Counted from the stretch's first letter, positions 10,515 to 18,721 are shown. The stretch is 64,000 bases of DNA from Aquimarina sp042434915 (GCF_042434915.1 NZ_CP170198.1:2232001-2296000), one strand, 5' to 3'. Notes: generated by a model from the letters alone, not told the origin. Numbers and translations: made by a program.

Positions 10515-10889
10515 TTACTTAAGCTCAACCTCTGCTCCAGCCTCTTCTAATTGAGTTTTTAGAGCTTCTGCTTCGTCTTTTGCAATTCCTTCTTTAACTG
10601 CTTTTGGTGCACCGTCAACTAATTCTTTTGCATCCTTAAGACCAAGACCTGTAAGTTCTTTAACAAGTTTTACAACTGCTAATTTTGAAGCACCTGCAGC
10701 TTTAAGAATAACGTCAAATTCTGACTTTTCTTCTTCAGCTTCACCTGCAGCACCACCTCCAGCAGCTACAGCTACAGCAGCAGCAGCAGGTTCGATACCA
10801 TACTCATCTTTTAATATATCAGCTAATTCATTAACTTCTTTTACTGTCAAGTTTACTAACTGTTCTGCGAATTCTTTTAAATCTGCCAT
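10515..10889 (-). CDS. rplL: 50S ribosomal protein bL12 (L7/L12)
   Basis: Stalk protein of the large subunit that recruits translational GTPases. The 124 residues show the expected organisation: an N-terminal dimerisation helix region (residues 1-33), an Ala/Gly-rich flexible hinge (about 35-50), and the C-terminal factor-binding domain with KLAVVKLVKELTGLGLKDAK and the GAPKAVKEG segment. It follows rplJ by 68 nt, consistent with the stalk operon in which L12 is made in excess over L10. Confidence 0.98.
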   Translation of the reverse strand: MADLKEFAEQLVNLTVKEVNELADILKDEYGIEPAAAAVAVAAGGGAAGEAEEEKSEFDVILKAAGASKLAVVKLVKELTGLGLKDAKELVDGAPKAVKEGIAKDEAEALKTQLEEAGAEVELK

Positions 10890-10957
10890 TTTCTATCGTT
10901 TTAAATAATAATTTTAATTGAAATATAATTTGTTAAAAAGTGCGTACACATTTAGAA

Positions 10958-11479
10958 TTATCCTTCTTTTTCGGATAATGTTTTAAGGATACCAGCAATT
11001 TTACCACCACTTGACTTTAATGCAGAAACTACATTCTTAGCAGGTGACTGTAACAAGCCAATAATATCTCCAATAACCTCTTCTTTAGATTTGATGTTCA
11101 CCAAGGCATCAAGGTATTCATCACCAACAAAGATAGCCTCTTCTACAAACGCACCCTTAAGTAAAGGTTTTTCAGATTTCTTACGAAATTCTTTTATAAC
11201 CTTTGCAGGAGCGTTTCCTGTTTCAGAAAACATGATTGAAGTATTTCCTTTTAATACATTTGGCAATTCACCAAACTCTTTATCAGATTTCTCCATTGCT
11301 TTTGCAAGGAGTGTATTTTTCACTACACTAAGTGAAACATTAGCTTTATAACAAGCTCTACGTAAATTTGAAGTCGCACCTGCATTCAGACCCGAAATAT
11401 CAGCTAAATAAATATTAGTGTTTTCAGCTAACTGAGCAGTTAAGTCTTCAATTACTTGTGATTTTTCTTCTCTAGTCAT
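10958..11479 (-). CDS. rplJ: 50S ribosomal protein uL10
   Basis: Base of the L12 stalk; binds 23S rRNA and carries the L12 dimers on its C-terminal helix. At 173 residues it has normal length. The N-terminal MTREEKSQVIEDL segment and the SVVKNTLLAKAMEK block are typical, and the C-terminal SGGKIAGILKTLSEKEG forms the L12-binding helix. It begins 15 nt after rplA. No mRNA structure resembling the E. coli L10 autoregulatory leader could be identified by eye. Confidence 0.98.
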   Translation of the reverse strand: MTREEKSQVIEDLTAQLAENTNIYLADISGLNAGATSNLRRACYKANVSLSVVKNTLLAKAMEKSDKEFGELPNVLKGNTSIMFSETGNAPAKVIKEFRKKSEKPLLKGAFVEEAIFVGDEYLDALVNIKSKEEVIGDIIGLLQSPAKNVVSALKSSGGKIAGILKTLSEKEG

Positions 11480-11494
11480 AATCGTTTATCTTAA

Positions 11495-12190
11495 TTACCC
11501 AGCAAAATTCTTAGAATCTATCTGTACGCCAGGACTCATAGTAGAAGACATATAAATTGACTTTATATAAACTCCTTTAGCTCCTTGTGGCTTTAATTTT
11601 ACCAATGTTGTTAATAATTCTTTTGCGTTATCTTCAAGTTTTTTAGCATCGAATGATGATTTCCCAACTGAAGCATGTACGATACCAGTTTTATCAACTT
11701 TAAAATCAATTTTACCAGCTTTAACATCAGACACTGCCTTGGCAACATCCATAGTTACTGTTCCAGTTTTTGGGTTTGGCATAAGACCACGAGGCCCTAA
11801 TACACGTCCTAAAGGACCTAATTTACCCATTACACTAGGCATTGTAATAATCACATCAACATCGGTCCAACCTCCCTTAATTTTATCAAGATATTCGTCA
11901 AGACCTACAAAATCAGCTCCAGCCTCTTTTGCTTCTGCTTCTTTATCTGGGGTAACCAAGGCTAAAACTTTAACATCTTTACCTGTACCGTGAGGTAACG
12001 TTACTACACCACGAACCATTTGATTCGCTTTACGTGGATCAACATTTAAACGCACAGCCAAATCAACCGATGCATCAAAATTTACCGTAGAAACTTCTTT
12101 TATTAACTCTGAAGCCTCTAATAAACCGTAAGACTTGTTATTTTCAACTTTTGAACGAGCTTCTTTTTGCTTTTTAGTCACTTTTGCCAT
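11495..12190 (-). CDS. rplA: 50S ribosomal protein uL1
   Basis: Forms the L1 stalk next to the E site and assists release of deacylated tRNA. The 231 residues include the signature segments LPHGTGK, GPRGLMPNPKTGTV and the C-terminal GPGVQID-like end (SPGVQIDS). It sits 19 nt after rplK and 15 nt before rplJ in the standard KAJL order, so it is cotranscribed. Confidence 0.98.
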   Translation of the reverse strand: MAKVTKKQKEARSKVENNKSYGLLEASELIKEVSTVNFDASVDLAVRLNVDPRKANQMVRGVVTLPHGTGKDVKVLALVTPDKEAEAKEAGADFVGLDEYLDKIKGGWTDVDVIITMPSVMGKLGPLGRVLGPRGLMPNPKTGTVTMDVAKAVSDVKAGKIDFKVDKTGIVHASVGKSSFDAKKLEDNAKELLTTLVKLKPQGAKGVYIKSIYMSSTMSPGVQIDSKNFAG

Positions 12191-12209
12191 TTTATAAACG
12201 TTTTAAGGA

Positions 12210-12647
12210 TTAAAAAGGAGCTTGCCCCTTTACAGTTACACCCATCGAACGAGCGGTACCAGCAACCATTTTCATAGCAGACTCTATTGTAAATGCATTT
12301 AAATCTTGCATTTTATCCTCTGCTATAGTACGTACTTGATCCCAAGATACACTAGCTACTTTCTTTCTATTTGGCTCTCCTGAACCTTTTTTTGTTTTTG
12401 CTGCTTCCAATATTTGAACTGCTGCTGGTGGAGTTTTAATTATAAAGTCAAAAGACTTATCCTTAAAAACAGTAATTACAACTGGTAACACTTTACCAGC
12501 TTTATCCTGTGTTCTACCATTGAATTGCTTACAGAATTCCATGATATTAACTCCGGCAGCACCTAAAGCAGGTCCAACTGGTGGAGACGGGTTTGCCGCT
12601 CCCCCACGAACTTGTAATTTTACAACCTTACTTACTTCTTTAGCCAT
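12210..12647 (-). CDS. rplK: 50S ribosomal protein uL11
   Basis: Ribosomal protein of the GTPase-associated centre, also needed for RelA-type stringent signalling. The 145 residues start with KLQVRGGAANPSPPVGPALG, the proline-containing N-terminal domain contacting factors, and end with the rRNA-binding domain GTARSMGVTVKG. It follows nusG by 74 nt and opens the rplKAJL series. Confidence 0.98.
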   Translation of the reverse strand: MAKEVSKVVKLQVRGGAANPSPPVGPALGAAGVNIMEFCKQFNGRTQDKAGKVLPVVITVFKDKSFDFIIKTPPAAVQILEAAKTKKGSGEPNRKKVASVSWDQVRTIAEDKMQDLNAFTIESAMKMVAGTARSMGVTVKGQAPF

Positions 12648-12721
12648 TTTTCTAATTTTAAATTAGAATTGTTCTATAATTTGGAAGCAAAAGAACAATT
12701 CTGAATATAATGTAACAATTA

Positions 12722-13288
12722 CTAAACTTTTTCTACTTGCATATAACTTAGTTCGAGTGGAGTTTTTCTTCCGAAAATTTTAACCATCACCTCTAGTTTA
12801 CGCTTCTCTTCATTTACCTTTTCAACGGTACCATTAAAACCATTAAAAGGACCATCAATAACCTTAACAGTTTCACCAATAGTGTAAGGTATAGCAACAT
12901 TATCAGTTTTAACCGACAATTCGTCAACCTTACCTAGCATTCTATTAATTTCAGACTTTCTTAACGGCACAGGATCCCCTCCTTTAACTTCACCTAAAAA
13001 ACCAATAACACCATTAATAGACTTAATGATGTGCGGTATCTCTCCAGACAAATTCGCTTCAATCATAACATATCCTGGAAAATAAACTCTTTCTTTATTT
13101 ATTTTCTTACCATTACGTATTTGTATAACTTTTTCTGTAGGTACAAGAATTTGTGATATGAAATCTTCTAAACCCATATGAGCAATTTCTCGCTCTATAT
13201 AGTCTTTCACCTTGTTTTCTTGACCGCTAACAGCCCTAACAACGTACCATTTTTTTGTATTATTAACTTCTGCCATTTTTTCCATCAT
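12722..13288 (-). CDS. nusG: Transcription termination/antitermination protein NusG
   Basis: NusG binds the RNA polymerase clamp, suppresses pausing and couples transcription to translation. The NGN domain is visible (KWYVVRAVSGQENKVKDYIE, about residues 13-32) and a KOW motif lies near residues 135-165 (VIDGPFNGFNGTVEKVNEEK). The start codon overlaps the secE stop by one base (TAATG), showing translational coupling. A second ATG follows immediately and a third occurs at residue 5, so the exact start is uncertain by a few codons. Confidence 0.97.
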   Translation of the reverse strand: MMEKMAEVNNTKKWYVVRAVSGQENKVKDYIEREIAHMGLEDFISQILVPTEKVIQIRNGKKINKERVYFPGYVMIEANLSGEIPHIIKSINGVIGFLGEVKGGDPVPLRKSEINRMLGKVDELSVKTDNVAIPYTIGETVKVIDGPFNGFNGTVEKVNEEKRKLEVMVKIFGRKTPLELSYMQVEKV

Positions 13289-13485
13289 TATGATTTAACC
13301 AAGGCAAAATAATACTCCACCATATTACTAAAAACAGTATCAACTCCCCAAATTGCTAAAGAAAAAATAACCGAAAATACGATAACTATTAGCGTAAGAC
13401 GCTGTGCTTCTGCCCAAGGAGTCCAGGTTACATGATTTTTTAATTCATTGTATGATTCTGTAATATAGTTTGCTAGTCCAGCCAT
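13288..13485 (-). CDS. secE: Preprotein translocase subunit SecE
   Basis: Small essential subunit of the SecYEG channel in the inner membrane. The 65 residues have an amphipathic N-terminal helix with the family hallmark YNELKNHVTWTPWAEAQ and a single membrane span (LTLIVIVFSVIFSLAIWGV, about residues 31-49). It is of the one-helix type. It lies between tRNA-Trp and nusG, the conserved bacterial position. Confidence 0.97.
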   Translation of the reverse strand: MAGLANYITESYNELKNHVTWTPWAEAQRLTLIVIVFSVIFSLAIWGVDTVFSNMVEYYFALVKS

Positions 13486-13595
13486 CTTTATACACTATTT
13501 AAATGGATATTAAGAATCAGAACAAAATCATCAGACCTAATACCATTATAAGATTGATATTTGTTAATTGCCATGTAAAGCAATTTATTATAATG

Positions 13596-13668
13596 CACGG
13601 GTTGAGAGACTCGAACTCCCGACACCTGGTTTTGGAGACCAGTGCTCTACCAACTGAGCTAAACCCGT
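13596..13668 (-). tRNA. tRNA-Trp (anticodon CCA)
   Basis: The full cloverleaf is present in 73 nt: acceptor ACGGGTT paired with AACCCGT, D arm with AGCTCAGTTGG, anticodon stem CTGGT/ACCAG around loop CTCCAAA, and T loop TTCGAGT. The CCA tail is not completely encoded. It lies between tuf and secE, a conserved position. Confidence 0.97.
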
Positions 13669-13680
13669 AAACATAAGTCA

Positions 13681-13704
13681 AGGTATCTGCCTGAGCAGAT
13701 ACCT
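13681..13704 (-). other. Hairpin between tuf and tRNA-Trp
   Basis: A 10-bp perfect stem AGGTATCTGC / GCAGATACCT has a 4-nt loop. It is not followed by a T-run on the minus strand, so it may be a partial attenuator or a processing signal that separates the tuf message from the tRNA. Confidence 0.55.
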
Positions 13705-13728
13705 CTACTTATTATAAACTATATTGTA

Positions 13729-14916
13729 TTAGTCTAAGATCTCTGTCACCTGACCTGCTCCTACTGTTCTACCACCTTCACGGATAGCAAAACGAAGACC
13801 TACATTCATTGCAATTGTTTGAATCAACTCAACAGTGATTGTTAAGTTATCTCCAGGCATTACCATCTCAACTCCATCAGGAAGCGCAATGTTTCCAGTA
13901 ACATCAGTAGTACGTACATAGAACTGAGGACGGTAGTTATTATGGAATGGAGTATGACGTCCACCTTCTTCTTTCTTAAGGATATATACCTCAGCTTTGA
14001 ATTTTTTGTGTGGTGTCACAGTACCAGGCTTAACGATAACCATACCACGAGAAATTTGAGTTTTCTCAATACCTCTTAATAGGATACCAGCGTTATCTCC
14101 AGCTTCACCTCTATCAAGAATCTGACGGAACATCTCGATACCTGTAATAGTTGAAGTTAACTTTTCAGCCCCCATACCAATGATCTCAACAGGATCTCCA
14201 GTGTTCGCAATACCAGTCTCAATACGACCTGTTGCAACAGTTCCACGACCTGTAATAGAAAATACATCTTCGATAGGCATTAAGAATGGCTTATCAACAT
14301 CACGCTCTGGCAACTCAATCCACTCATCAACAGACTTCATTAATTCCATAACAGTATCAACCCATTTCTGCTCACCATTAAGTGCTCCAAGAGCTGAACC
14401 TGAAATCACAGGACCATTATCACCATCATACTCGTAAAAAGAAAGTAAGTCTCTAACTTCCATTTCTACCAATTCTAGTAATTCCTCATCATCAACCATA
14501 TCCACTTTATTAAGGAATACTACGATTCTTGGAATACCTACCTGACGCCCTAATAAGATATGCTCACGTGTTTGTGGCATTGGACCATCTGTAGCAGCAA
14601 CCACTAAGATCGCACCATCCATCTGAGCAGCACCTGTAACCATGTTCTTTACATAATCGGCGTGACCTGGACAGTCAACATGCGCATAGTGACGATTAGC
14701 CGTTTGATACTCTACGTGAGATGTATTAATAGTAATACCTCTTTCCTTCTCTTCTGGTGCGTTATCGATAGTATCGAAACTTCTCGCTTCAGAAAGACCT
14801 GCATCTGCTAATACTTTAGTAATTGCAGCAGTTAAAGTAGTTTTACCGTGATCAACGTGTCCAATAGTACCAATATTTAAGTGCGGTTTGGAACGATCAA
14901 AAGTTTCCTTTGCCAT
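13729..14916 (-). CDS. tuf: Elongation factor Tu
   Basis: EF-Tu is the GTPase that delivers aminoacyl-tRNA to the ribosome. The 395 residues show the P-loop GHVDHGKT at 19-26, effector region RGITINTSHVEY, DCPGHADY near 80, NKVDMVDD near 136, and the two following beta-barrel domains. It lies between the four-tRNA cluster and tRNA-Trp on the same strand. It is most likely part of one long transcript started at the promoter at 15640-15669. Confidence 0.99.
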   Translation of the reverse strand: MAKETFDRSKPHLNIGTIGHVDHGKTTLTAAITKVLADAGLSEARSFDTIDNAPEEKERGITINTSHVEYQTANRHYAHVDCPGHADYVKNMVTGAAQMDGAILVVAATDGPMPQTREHILLGRQVGIPRIVVFLNKVDMVDDEELLELVEMEVRDLLSFYEYDGDNGPVISGSALGALNGEQKWVDTVMELMKSVDEWIELPERDVDKPFLMPIEDVFSITGRGTVATGRIETGIANTGDPVEIIGMGAEKLTSTITGIEMFRQILDRGEAGDNAGILLRGIEKTQISRGMVIVKPGTVTPHKKFKAEVYILKKEEGGRHTPFHNNYRPQFYVRTTDVTGNIALPDGVEMVMPGDNLTITVELIQTIAMNVGLRFAIREGGRTVGAGQVTEILD

Positions 14917-14974
14917 AATTAATTTATTTTAATCTTAGTTATATATTAGTGTTCAATTTATGTTCTGAACTAAG

Positions 14975-15046
14975 AGCCAATGACGAGATTTGAACTCGTG
15001 ACCTCTTCCTTACCAAGGAAACGCTCTACCCCTGAGCTACACCGGC
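14975..15046 (-). tRNA. tRNA-Thr (anticodon GGT)
   Basis: A 72-nt cloverleaf with acceptor GCCGGTG / CATTGGC (two G-U pairs), anticodon loop TTGGTAA giving GGT, and T loop TTCAAAT. No encoded CCA. It is last of the four tRNAs before tuf, matching thrT in E. coli. Confidence 0.97.
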
Positions 15047-15172
15047 TTTTTAAAGTGTACAAGAATAAACCAGAACGCTTTCAAATTATTATAGAAAGAA
15101 ATCTGATTCATTAGCACTTTTATACTTTAAAAACCCATCTTAAATCTATTAAGACATGCTCTTTTAATTTAG

Positions 15173-15245
15173 AGCGGGAGACCGGGTTCGAACCGGCGAC
15201 ATTCAGCTTGGAAGGCTGACGCTCTACCAACTGAGCTACTCCCGC
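15173..15245 (-). tRNA. tRNA-Gly (anticodon TCC)
   Basis: A 73-nt cloverleaf with acceptor GCGGGAG / CTCCCGC, D arm AGCTCAGTTGG, anticodon stem TCAGC/GCTGA around CTTCCAA, and T loop TTCGAAC. Equivalent in position to E. coli glyT. Confidence 0.97.
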
Positions 15246-15319
15246 ATTATCCTCAAACAAAAACTTGAGAAATGTATTTTTATCTAACCTATTACATTAA
15301 AATACATAGTAGGTTTTTG

Positions 15320-15401
<82 letters not shown>

Positions 15402-15517
15402 AAAACATTATTTTAATGAACTTTCTAATTTTGAGATGGCAAAAGTAAACATTTTTTTGACAATTCAAAACATTTTAAAAAAGTTTAAAAAATTTACAAA
15501 ATTTCAACTTTTAAAAG

Positions 15518-15591
15518 AGCCGATGGAGGGACTCGAACCCACGACCTGCTGATTACAAATCAGCTGCTCTAGCCAGCTGAGCTACATCGGC
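15518..15591 (-). tRNA. tRNA-Thr (anticodon TGT)
   Basis: A 74-nt cloverleaf with acceptor GCCGATG / CATCGGC, anticodon stem GCTGA/TCAGC around TTTGTAA, and T loop TTCGAGT. It is the first gene of the tRNA-tuf transcription unit, matching E. coli thrU. Confidence 0.97.
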
Positions 15592-15611
15592 TTTTAACTG
15601 CTTTTAGACAT

Positions 15612-15637
15612 AAAAAAGCCCGCTATTTCTAACGGAC
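15612..15637 (-). terminator. Intrinsic terminator of hpf, overlapping the tRNA-tuf transcription start
   Basis: The 8-bp stem 15618-15625 with 15630-15637 (two G-U pairs in RNA) has a GAAA loop on the minus strand and is followed by TTTTTT. It lies about 55 nt after the hpf stop. The -7 box of the downstream promoter ends at 15640, so transcripts from that promoter would start inside this stem. Confidence 0.75.
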
Positions 15638-15639
15638 TG

Positions 15640-15669
15640 CAAATGTATATAAATTATTCTTTTCTCAAA
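15640..15669 (-). promoter_or_regulatory. Promoter of the tRNA-tuf-rpoBC superoperon
   Basis: On the minus strand a -33 TTTG (plus 15666-15669) is followed after 18 nt by TACATTTG (15640-15647), a full match to TAnnTTTG. It is placed between hpf and the first tRNA. Confidence 0.8.
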
Positions 15670-15690
15670 ACATTTTTGATAAAAAAATAA

Positions 15691-15993
15691 CTAAATATGC
15701 GCTTTTAATTTTTCCTTTCTTTTTTGCAACTGCCTTTCTAAGGAACTAACACATTCATCTACACCTTCTTCAAAAGATTTGTTGATTTTTTTTATCATAA
15801 ACTCATCACCTGGCACTGTCAATAAAATTTCTGTAACTTTATTCTCCTTTCCACTTGTATTTATAACTTTAAAAAAAACATCAGCGTAAATAATACGATT
15901 ATAATGATGTTCTAACTTATCTAATTTTGCCTGTGTAAATTGTTTTAATTTCTCTTCGACATTGAAGTTTACAGATTGCAAGTTCACTTTCAT
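15691..15993 (-). CDS. hpf: Ribosome hibernation-promoting factor, short form (HPF/YfiA family)
   Basis: Binds the 30S decoding region and holds ribosomes inactive in stationary phase or stress. The 100-residue protein consists only of the conserved sigma-54-modulation/S30EA domain; the C-terminal dimerisation domain of long HPF is absent. Visible elements are the NFNVEEKLKQFTQAKLDKLE helix and a lysine-rich C-terminus (LERQLQKRKEKLKAHI). It lies 59 nt after xerC and is closed by a terminator, so rpsU, xerC and hpf form a translation-associated neighbourhood. Confidence 0.93.
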   Translation of the reverse strand: MKVNLQSVNFNVEEKLKQFTQAKLDKLEHHYNRIIYADVFFKVINTSGKENKVTEILLTVPGDEFMIKKINKSFEEGVDECVSSLERQLQKRKEKLKAHI

Positions 15994-16052
15994 ACGTACT
16001 AATTATTTAATAAGTTAAACAAAAAAGTAAAAGATAAAAAAAGGATAGTAAT

Positions 16053-16946
16053 TTATTTTTTTTTGTTTCTGGGGTGCGCATTTTTATAAGCTTTTGTCAA
16101 TTGCGCTACATTTTGATGTGTGTACACTTGTGTCGCAGCTAGACTGGAATGCCCCAGCAGTTCTTTTACCGCATTCAAATTCGCGCCTTCATTAAGCAAT
16201 TGAGTCGCAAAAGAATGCCTAAGTATATGTGGACTCGTTTTTACTTTTGAAGAAGCCTTACTAAAATACGTATTTATAATTCGGTAGACAAGTGTTTCAT
16301 ATATTTTAACTCCTTTTGTAGTAATGAATAAATTAGCCACTTGATGGGAGCCAGAGATCTGATTTCTTAATGGCATATACTCATCAATTCTATTGCAAAC
16401 GATCGGCAATAAGGGTACTATTCTTTCTTTATTACGTTTACCCAATACCTTAACTTTTTGACTCCCTATATCGATATCTGAAATTTTTAGATTAACGAGC
16501 TCTATACGACGCATACCTGTTGCATAAAACAGCTCTATTATTAATCGATCCCTACAACTAGTAAAATCCTCTTTGTCACTTAACGAAGTGAGAACACGCA
16601 TCACCTCATCATTAGAAAACGGAATTTGGATTTTTTTGTCAGTCTTTAAAACTCGATGTTTCACCAAGGGACTTTTATCTATCTCTTCTATCTTTTGCAA
16701 AAATTTATAGAATGTTTTAAGAGAAGATATTTTTCTATTTACAGTACGATTACTCTTACCCTCCTCTACAAGAACAACAATCCAATTACGAATTTGCCCA
16801 TAATCCACCGTTTTTAAATCAAAATCCTCAAATGTTGACATTCCAAAATCTCGAAACGAAATTAAATCGTTTCTATACGCTGCGATTGTATGAACAGAAT
16901 ACTTGCGCTCCAACGTTAGGTATTCTATAAATTTAGTTATAAACAT
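16053..16946 (-). CDS. xerC: Tyrosine recombinase XerC-like
   Basis: Site-specific recombinase of the chromosome-dimer resolution type, 297 residues. An N-terminal SAM-like core-binding domain (about residues 1-90) precedes the catalytic domain. All catalytic residues are visible: Arg146 (TGMR), Lys170, His240 and Arg243 (HILR), His266 (LGH) and Tyr275 (QVYTH). The location between rpsU and hpf and the absence of any integron or phage signal favour the housekeeping recombinase over a mobile-element integrase. The ATG is placed directly after the T-run of a terminator hairpin, which is odd for a gene read from upstream. Confidence 0.92.
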   Translation of the reverse strand: MFITKFIEYLTLERKYSVHTIAAYRNDLISFRDFGMSTFEDFDLKTVDYGQIRNWIVVLVEEGKSNRTVNRKISSLKTFYKFLQKIEEIDKSPLVKHRVLKTDKKIQIPFSNDEVMRVLTSLSDKEDFTSCRDRLIIELFYATGMRRIELVNLKISDIDIGSQKVKVLGKRNKERIVPLLPIVCNRIDEYMPLRNQISGSHQVANLFITTKGVKIYETLVYRIINTYFSKASSKVKTSPHILRHSFATQLLNEGANLNAVKELLGHSSLAATQVYTHQNVAQLTKAYKNAHPRNKKK

Positions 16947-16999
16947 AAAAAAACCATTAGCGCATAAAAGTAAACAAACTTTTATAACTCTAATGGTTT
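16947..16999 (-). terminator. Intrinsic terminator of rpsU, ending at the xerC start codon
   Basis: Arms 16951-16960 and 16990-16999 (AAACCATTAG / CTAATGGTTT) pair, with an inner stem ATAAAAGT / ACTTTTAT. The T-run of the minus strand ends exactly at the xerC ATG (16944-16946). The loop region contains TACTTTTA, one mismatch from a -7 box. Confidence 0.7.
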
Positions 17000-17062
17000 A
17001 ATTTGTATAGTAAAACGAAGTCGTGTTTAAAAACACTAATAGACTACGCTTACGATTTGCTA

Positions 17063-17257
17063 CTAGATTTCTTCTTGATCTCTTAAGTGCTGAATGTACT
17101 GCGCTTTTTGAACTTGAGCTCGTCGCTCAACTGAAGGTTTTGAAAACGCTTGTCGTTTACGTAGCTGACGCATCGTGCCAGTTCGGTCAAATTTACGCTT
17201 GAAACGCTTTAACGCTCTATCTATATTCTCTCCGTCTTTAATAGGTATAATTAACAT
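17063..17257 (-). CDS. rpsU: 30S ribosomal protein bS21
   Basis: Small, basic subunit protein of 64 residues located near the 3' end of 16S rRNA. The family pattern IPIKDGENIDRALKRFKRKF is present, followed by a Lys/Arg-rich tail (RKRQAFSKPSVERR). In Bacteroidota ribosomes bS21, bS6 and bS18 are known to occlude the anti-Shine-Dalgarno tail. This gene is the only one in the window with a strong Shine-Dalgarno sequence, AAGGAGGTGA, consistent with the described autoregulation of bS21 in Flavobacteriia. It has its own promoter and terminator. Confidence 0.97.
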   Translation of the reverse strand: MLIIPIKDGENIDRALKRFKRKFDRTGTMRQLRKRQAFSKPSVERRAQVQKAQYIQHLRDQEEI

Positions 17258-17261
17258 AGTA

Positions 17262-17271
17262 TCACCTCCTT
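17262..17271 (-). promoter_or_regulatory. Extended Shine-Dalgarno sequence of rpsU
   Basis: AAGGAGGTGA on the minus strand ends 4 nt before the rpsU ATG and is complementary to the 16S 3' end over about ten bases. Other starts in the window have no comparable sequence. Confidence 0.9.
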
Positions 17272-17289
17272 TCTTTAGAAATTAAGGTG

Positions 17290-17319
17290 CAAATATACTA
17301 CAAATGTATAATCTACAAA
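17290..17319 (-). promoter_or_regulatory. Promoter of rpsU
   Basis: On the minus strand TTTG (plus 17316-17319) is followed after 18 nt by TATATTTG (17290-17297). This is a full -33/-7 pair of the Bacteroidota type. Confidence 0.8.
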
Positions 17320-17338
17320 CCTTTTTTATATATTTTAT

Positions 17339-18721
17339 TTATTTGATTGACCATACCGTATAACTATTAGGAGGAACTTGAATTTTAACCCATTTATCTC
17401 CTTGAGTAACAGGCTCCCAACTGGAACGCCCTGTATAATCTTTAATTCTCGTATTGCTCCAATTCGTCTGTATCCAGCGTTCTTTATAAGAACTCGAGAT
17501 ATTAAGATAGACAATTAAACCGCTTTTTGAGGTATTCCCGTTACGCCTGGCAATATATTCATCTGTATCAGTATACAAATTTGAGGTGTTACCTGCTGCG
17601 AGATTATTATGAATCCATATCAAATTGTTTAATGCACTTTTATCGAGCCATTCTTCATAGTCCTGATAAAAAAGTGCTGGATACCCTTCATGAGTTAAGA
17701 TATACGCATAGGCAAGAAGTTTATTGTTTTGTATCTCATCAGTATCATGATTGGTAACAAAAGTCACAGCTCTGGACGCATTACGTTTCCAAAGCATATC
17801 TCCTTGAAGCGCATTCAAGTTTTTACCTTGAAACGCATCTCTCATTTTATAGTAACATGCAAAATCAAAAGCTGACATTTGTGCTTGATCCGTCCACCAT
17901 TGCAATGTTGCGGCATTACCATCCCAATACTCACCTACCGAAAAGCCTCCAACTGCATTTTTCCAATCTCTTGCTACCCAAGGTTCAAAACCTTTTACAT
18001 AATCAAAGCGCCATCCATCAAACTTCATAGTGTATTTGTAATACTTTGCGACAGAGTTAGATTTTTTCCACAACCAATCTTGCACGTAACTAGTGTGATG
18101 ACACAGGTCTGCAAATCCTCCAAAAACTCCAGAATCGTTATTATGATAGTCATTAGGATGAAAATCATATTGAGTACGATTAAACAGATTTGATTTGGGA
18201 GTATACTTGGTGTAGGTATTTGAATTTTTGAAAATATTAAATTCTGAATCCCCACCGCTGTTATGATTGATAACAATATCAGCAATAACACTCAATTGGT
18301 TTGCGTGCGCACTATTAATCAACTGTTCTAATTCTGTTTTCGACCCAAAACGAGTTTCTGTACTTCCCATTTGGTTATACTGACCAAAATCATAATAATC
18401 AAATGGATCATAACCCATTGAAAACTTTCCATTCTGAGCTTTACTAACCGGAGGTAACCATATTGCATCAACCCCCGCATTGCTCCAGGCAGAGACTTTA
18501 TTCTTAATTGTATTCCACCAAGTACCTCCGCTGGGAACGTCCCAATAAAATGCTTGCATCATAACCCCTGTACCTATTGGTTTAAGCGCTACTTTATTAA
18601 GTGGTTGTGACACTCTTTTTTCAACAGCCGTTGGTTCCTTAATCTCTATTTCTTCTCGTTCACAACTGAGAGCTACGATCGCCAAAAGAAATAAGGCTAC
18701 TTTTACGTTTAAGTTTGTCAT
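17339..18721 (-). CDS. Alpha-amylase, GH13 family, lipoprotein
   Basis: Predicted surface or periplasmic lipoprotein that hydrolyses alpha-1,4-glucans. A lipoprotein signal peptide ends at Cys20 (IVALSC). GH13 motifs follow: DIVINH at residues 148-153, GWRFDYVKG at 236-244 with nucleophile Asp240, acid/base Glu264 (GEYW) and NHD at 324-326. The C-terminal beta domain ends in a PPNSYTVWSI-like strand typical of alpha-amylases. At 460 residues it is a single-domain enzyme without starch-binding modules. It is not in a polysaccharide utilisation locus: no SusC/SusD pair is nearby. Upstream lies a palindrome resembling paired LacI-type operators. Confidence 0.93.
   Translation of the reverse strand: MTNLNVKVALFLLAIVALSCEREEIEIKEPTAVEKRVSQPLNKVALKPIGTGVMMQAFYWDVPSGGTWWNTIKNKVSAWSNAGVDAIWLPPVSKAQNGKFSMGYDPFDYYDFGQYNQMGSTETRFGSKTELEQLINSAHANQLSVIADIVINHNSGGDSEFNIFKNSNTYTKYTPKSNLFNRTQYDFHPNDYHNNDSGVFGGFADLCHHTSYVQDWLWKKSNSVAKYYKYTMKFDGWRFDYVKGFEPWVARDWKNAVGGFSVGEYWDGNAATLQWWTDQAQMSAFDFACYYKMRDAFQGKNLNALQGDMLWKRNASRAVTFVTNHDTDEIQNNKLLAYAYILTHEGYPALFYQDYEEWLDKSALNNLIWIHNNLAAGNTSNLYTDTDEYIARRNGNTSKSGLIVYLNISSSYKERWIQTNWSNTRIKDYTGRSSWEPVTQGDKWVKIQVPPNSYTVWSIK

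Noticed and set aside
16053..16946. Integrase of a mobile element
   Set aside because: The gene is in a housekeeping context with XerC-like length; there are no attachment repeats at the tRNA genes, no phage genes and no cassette array.
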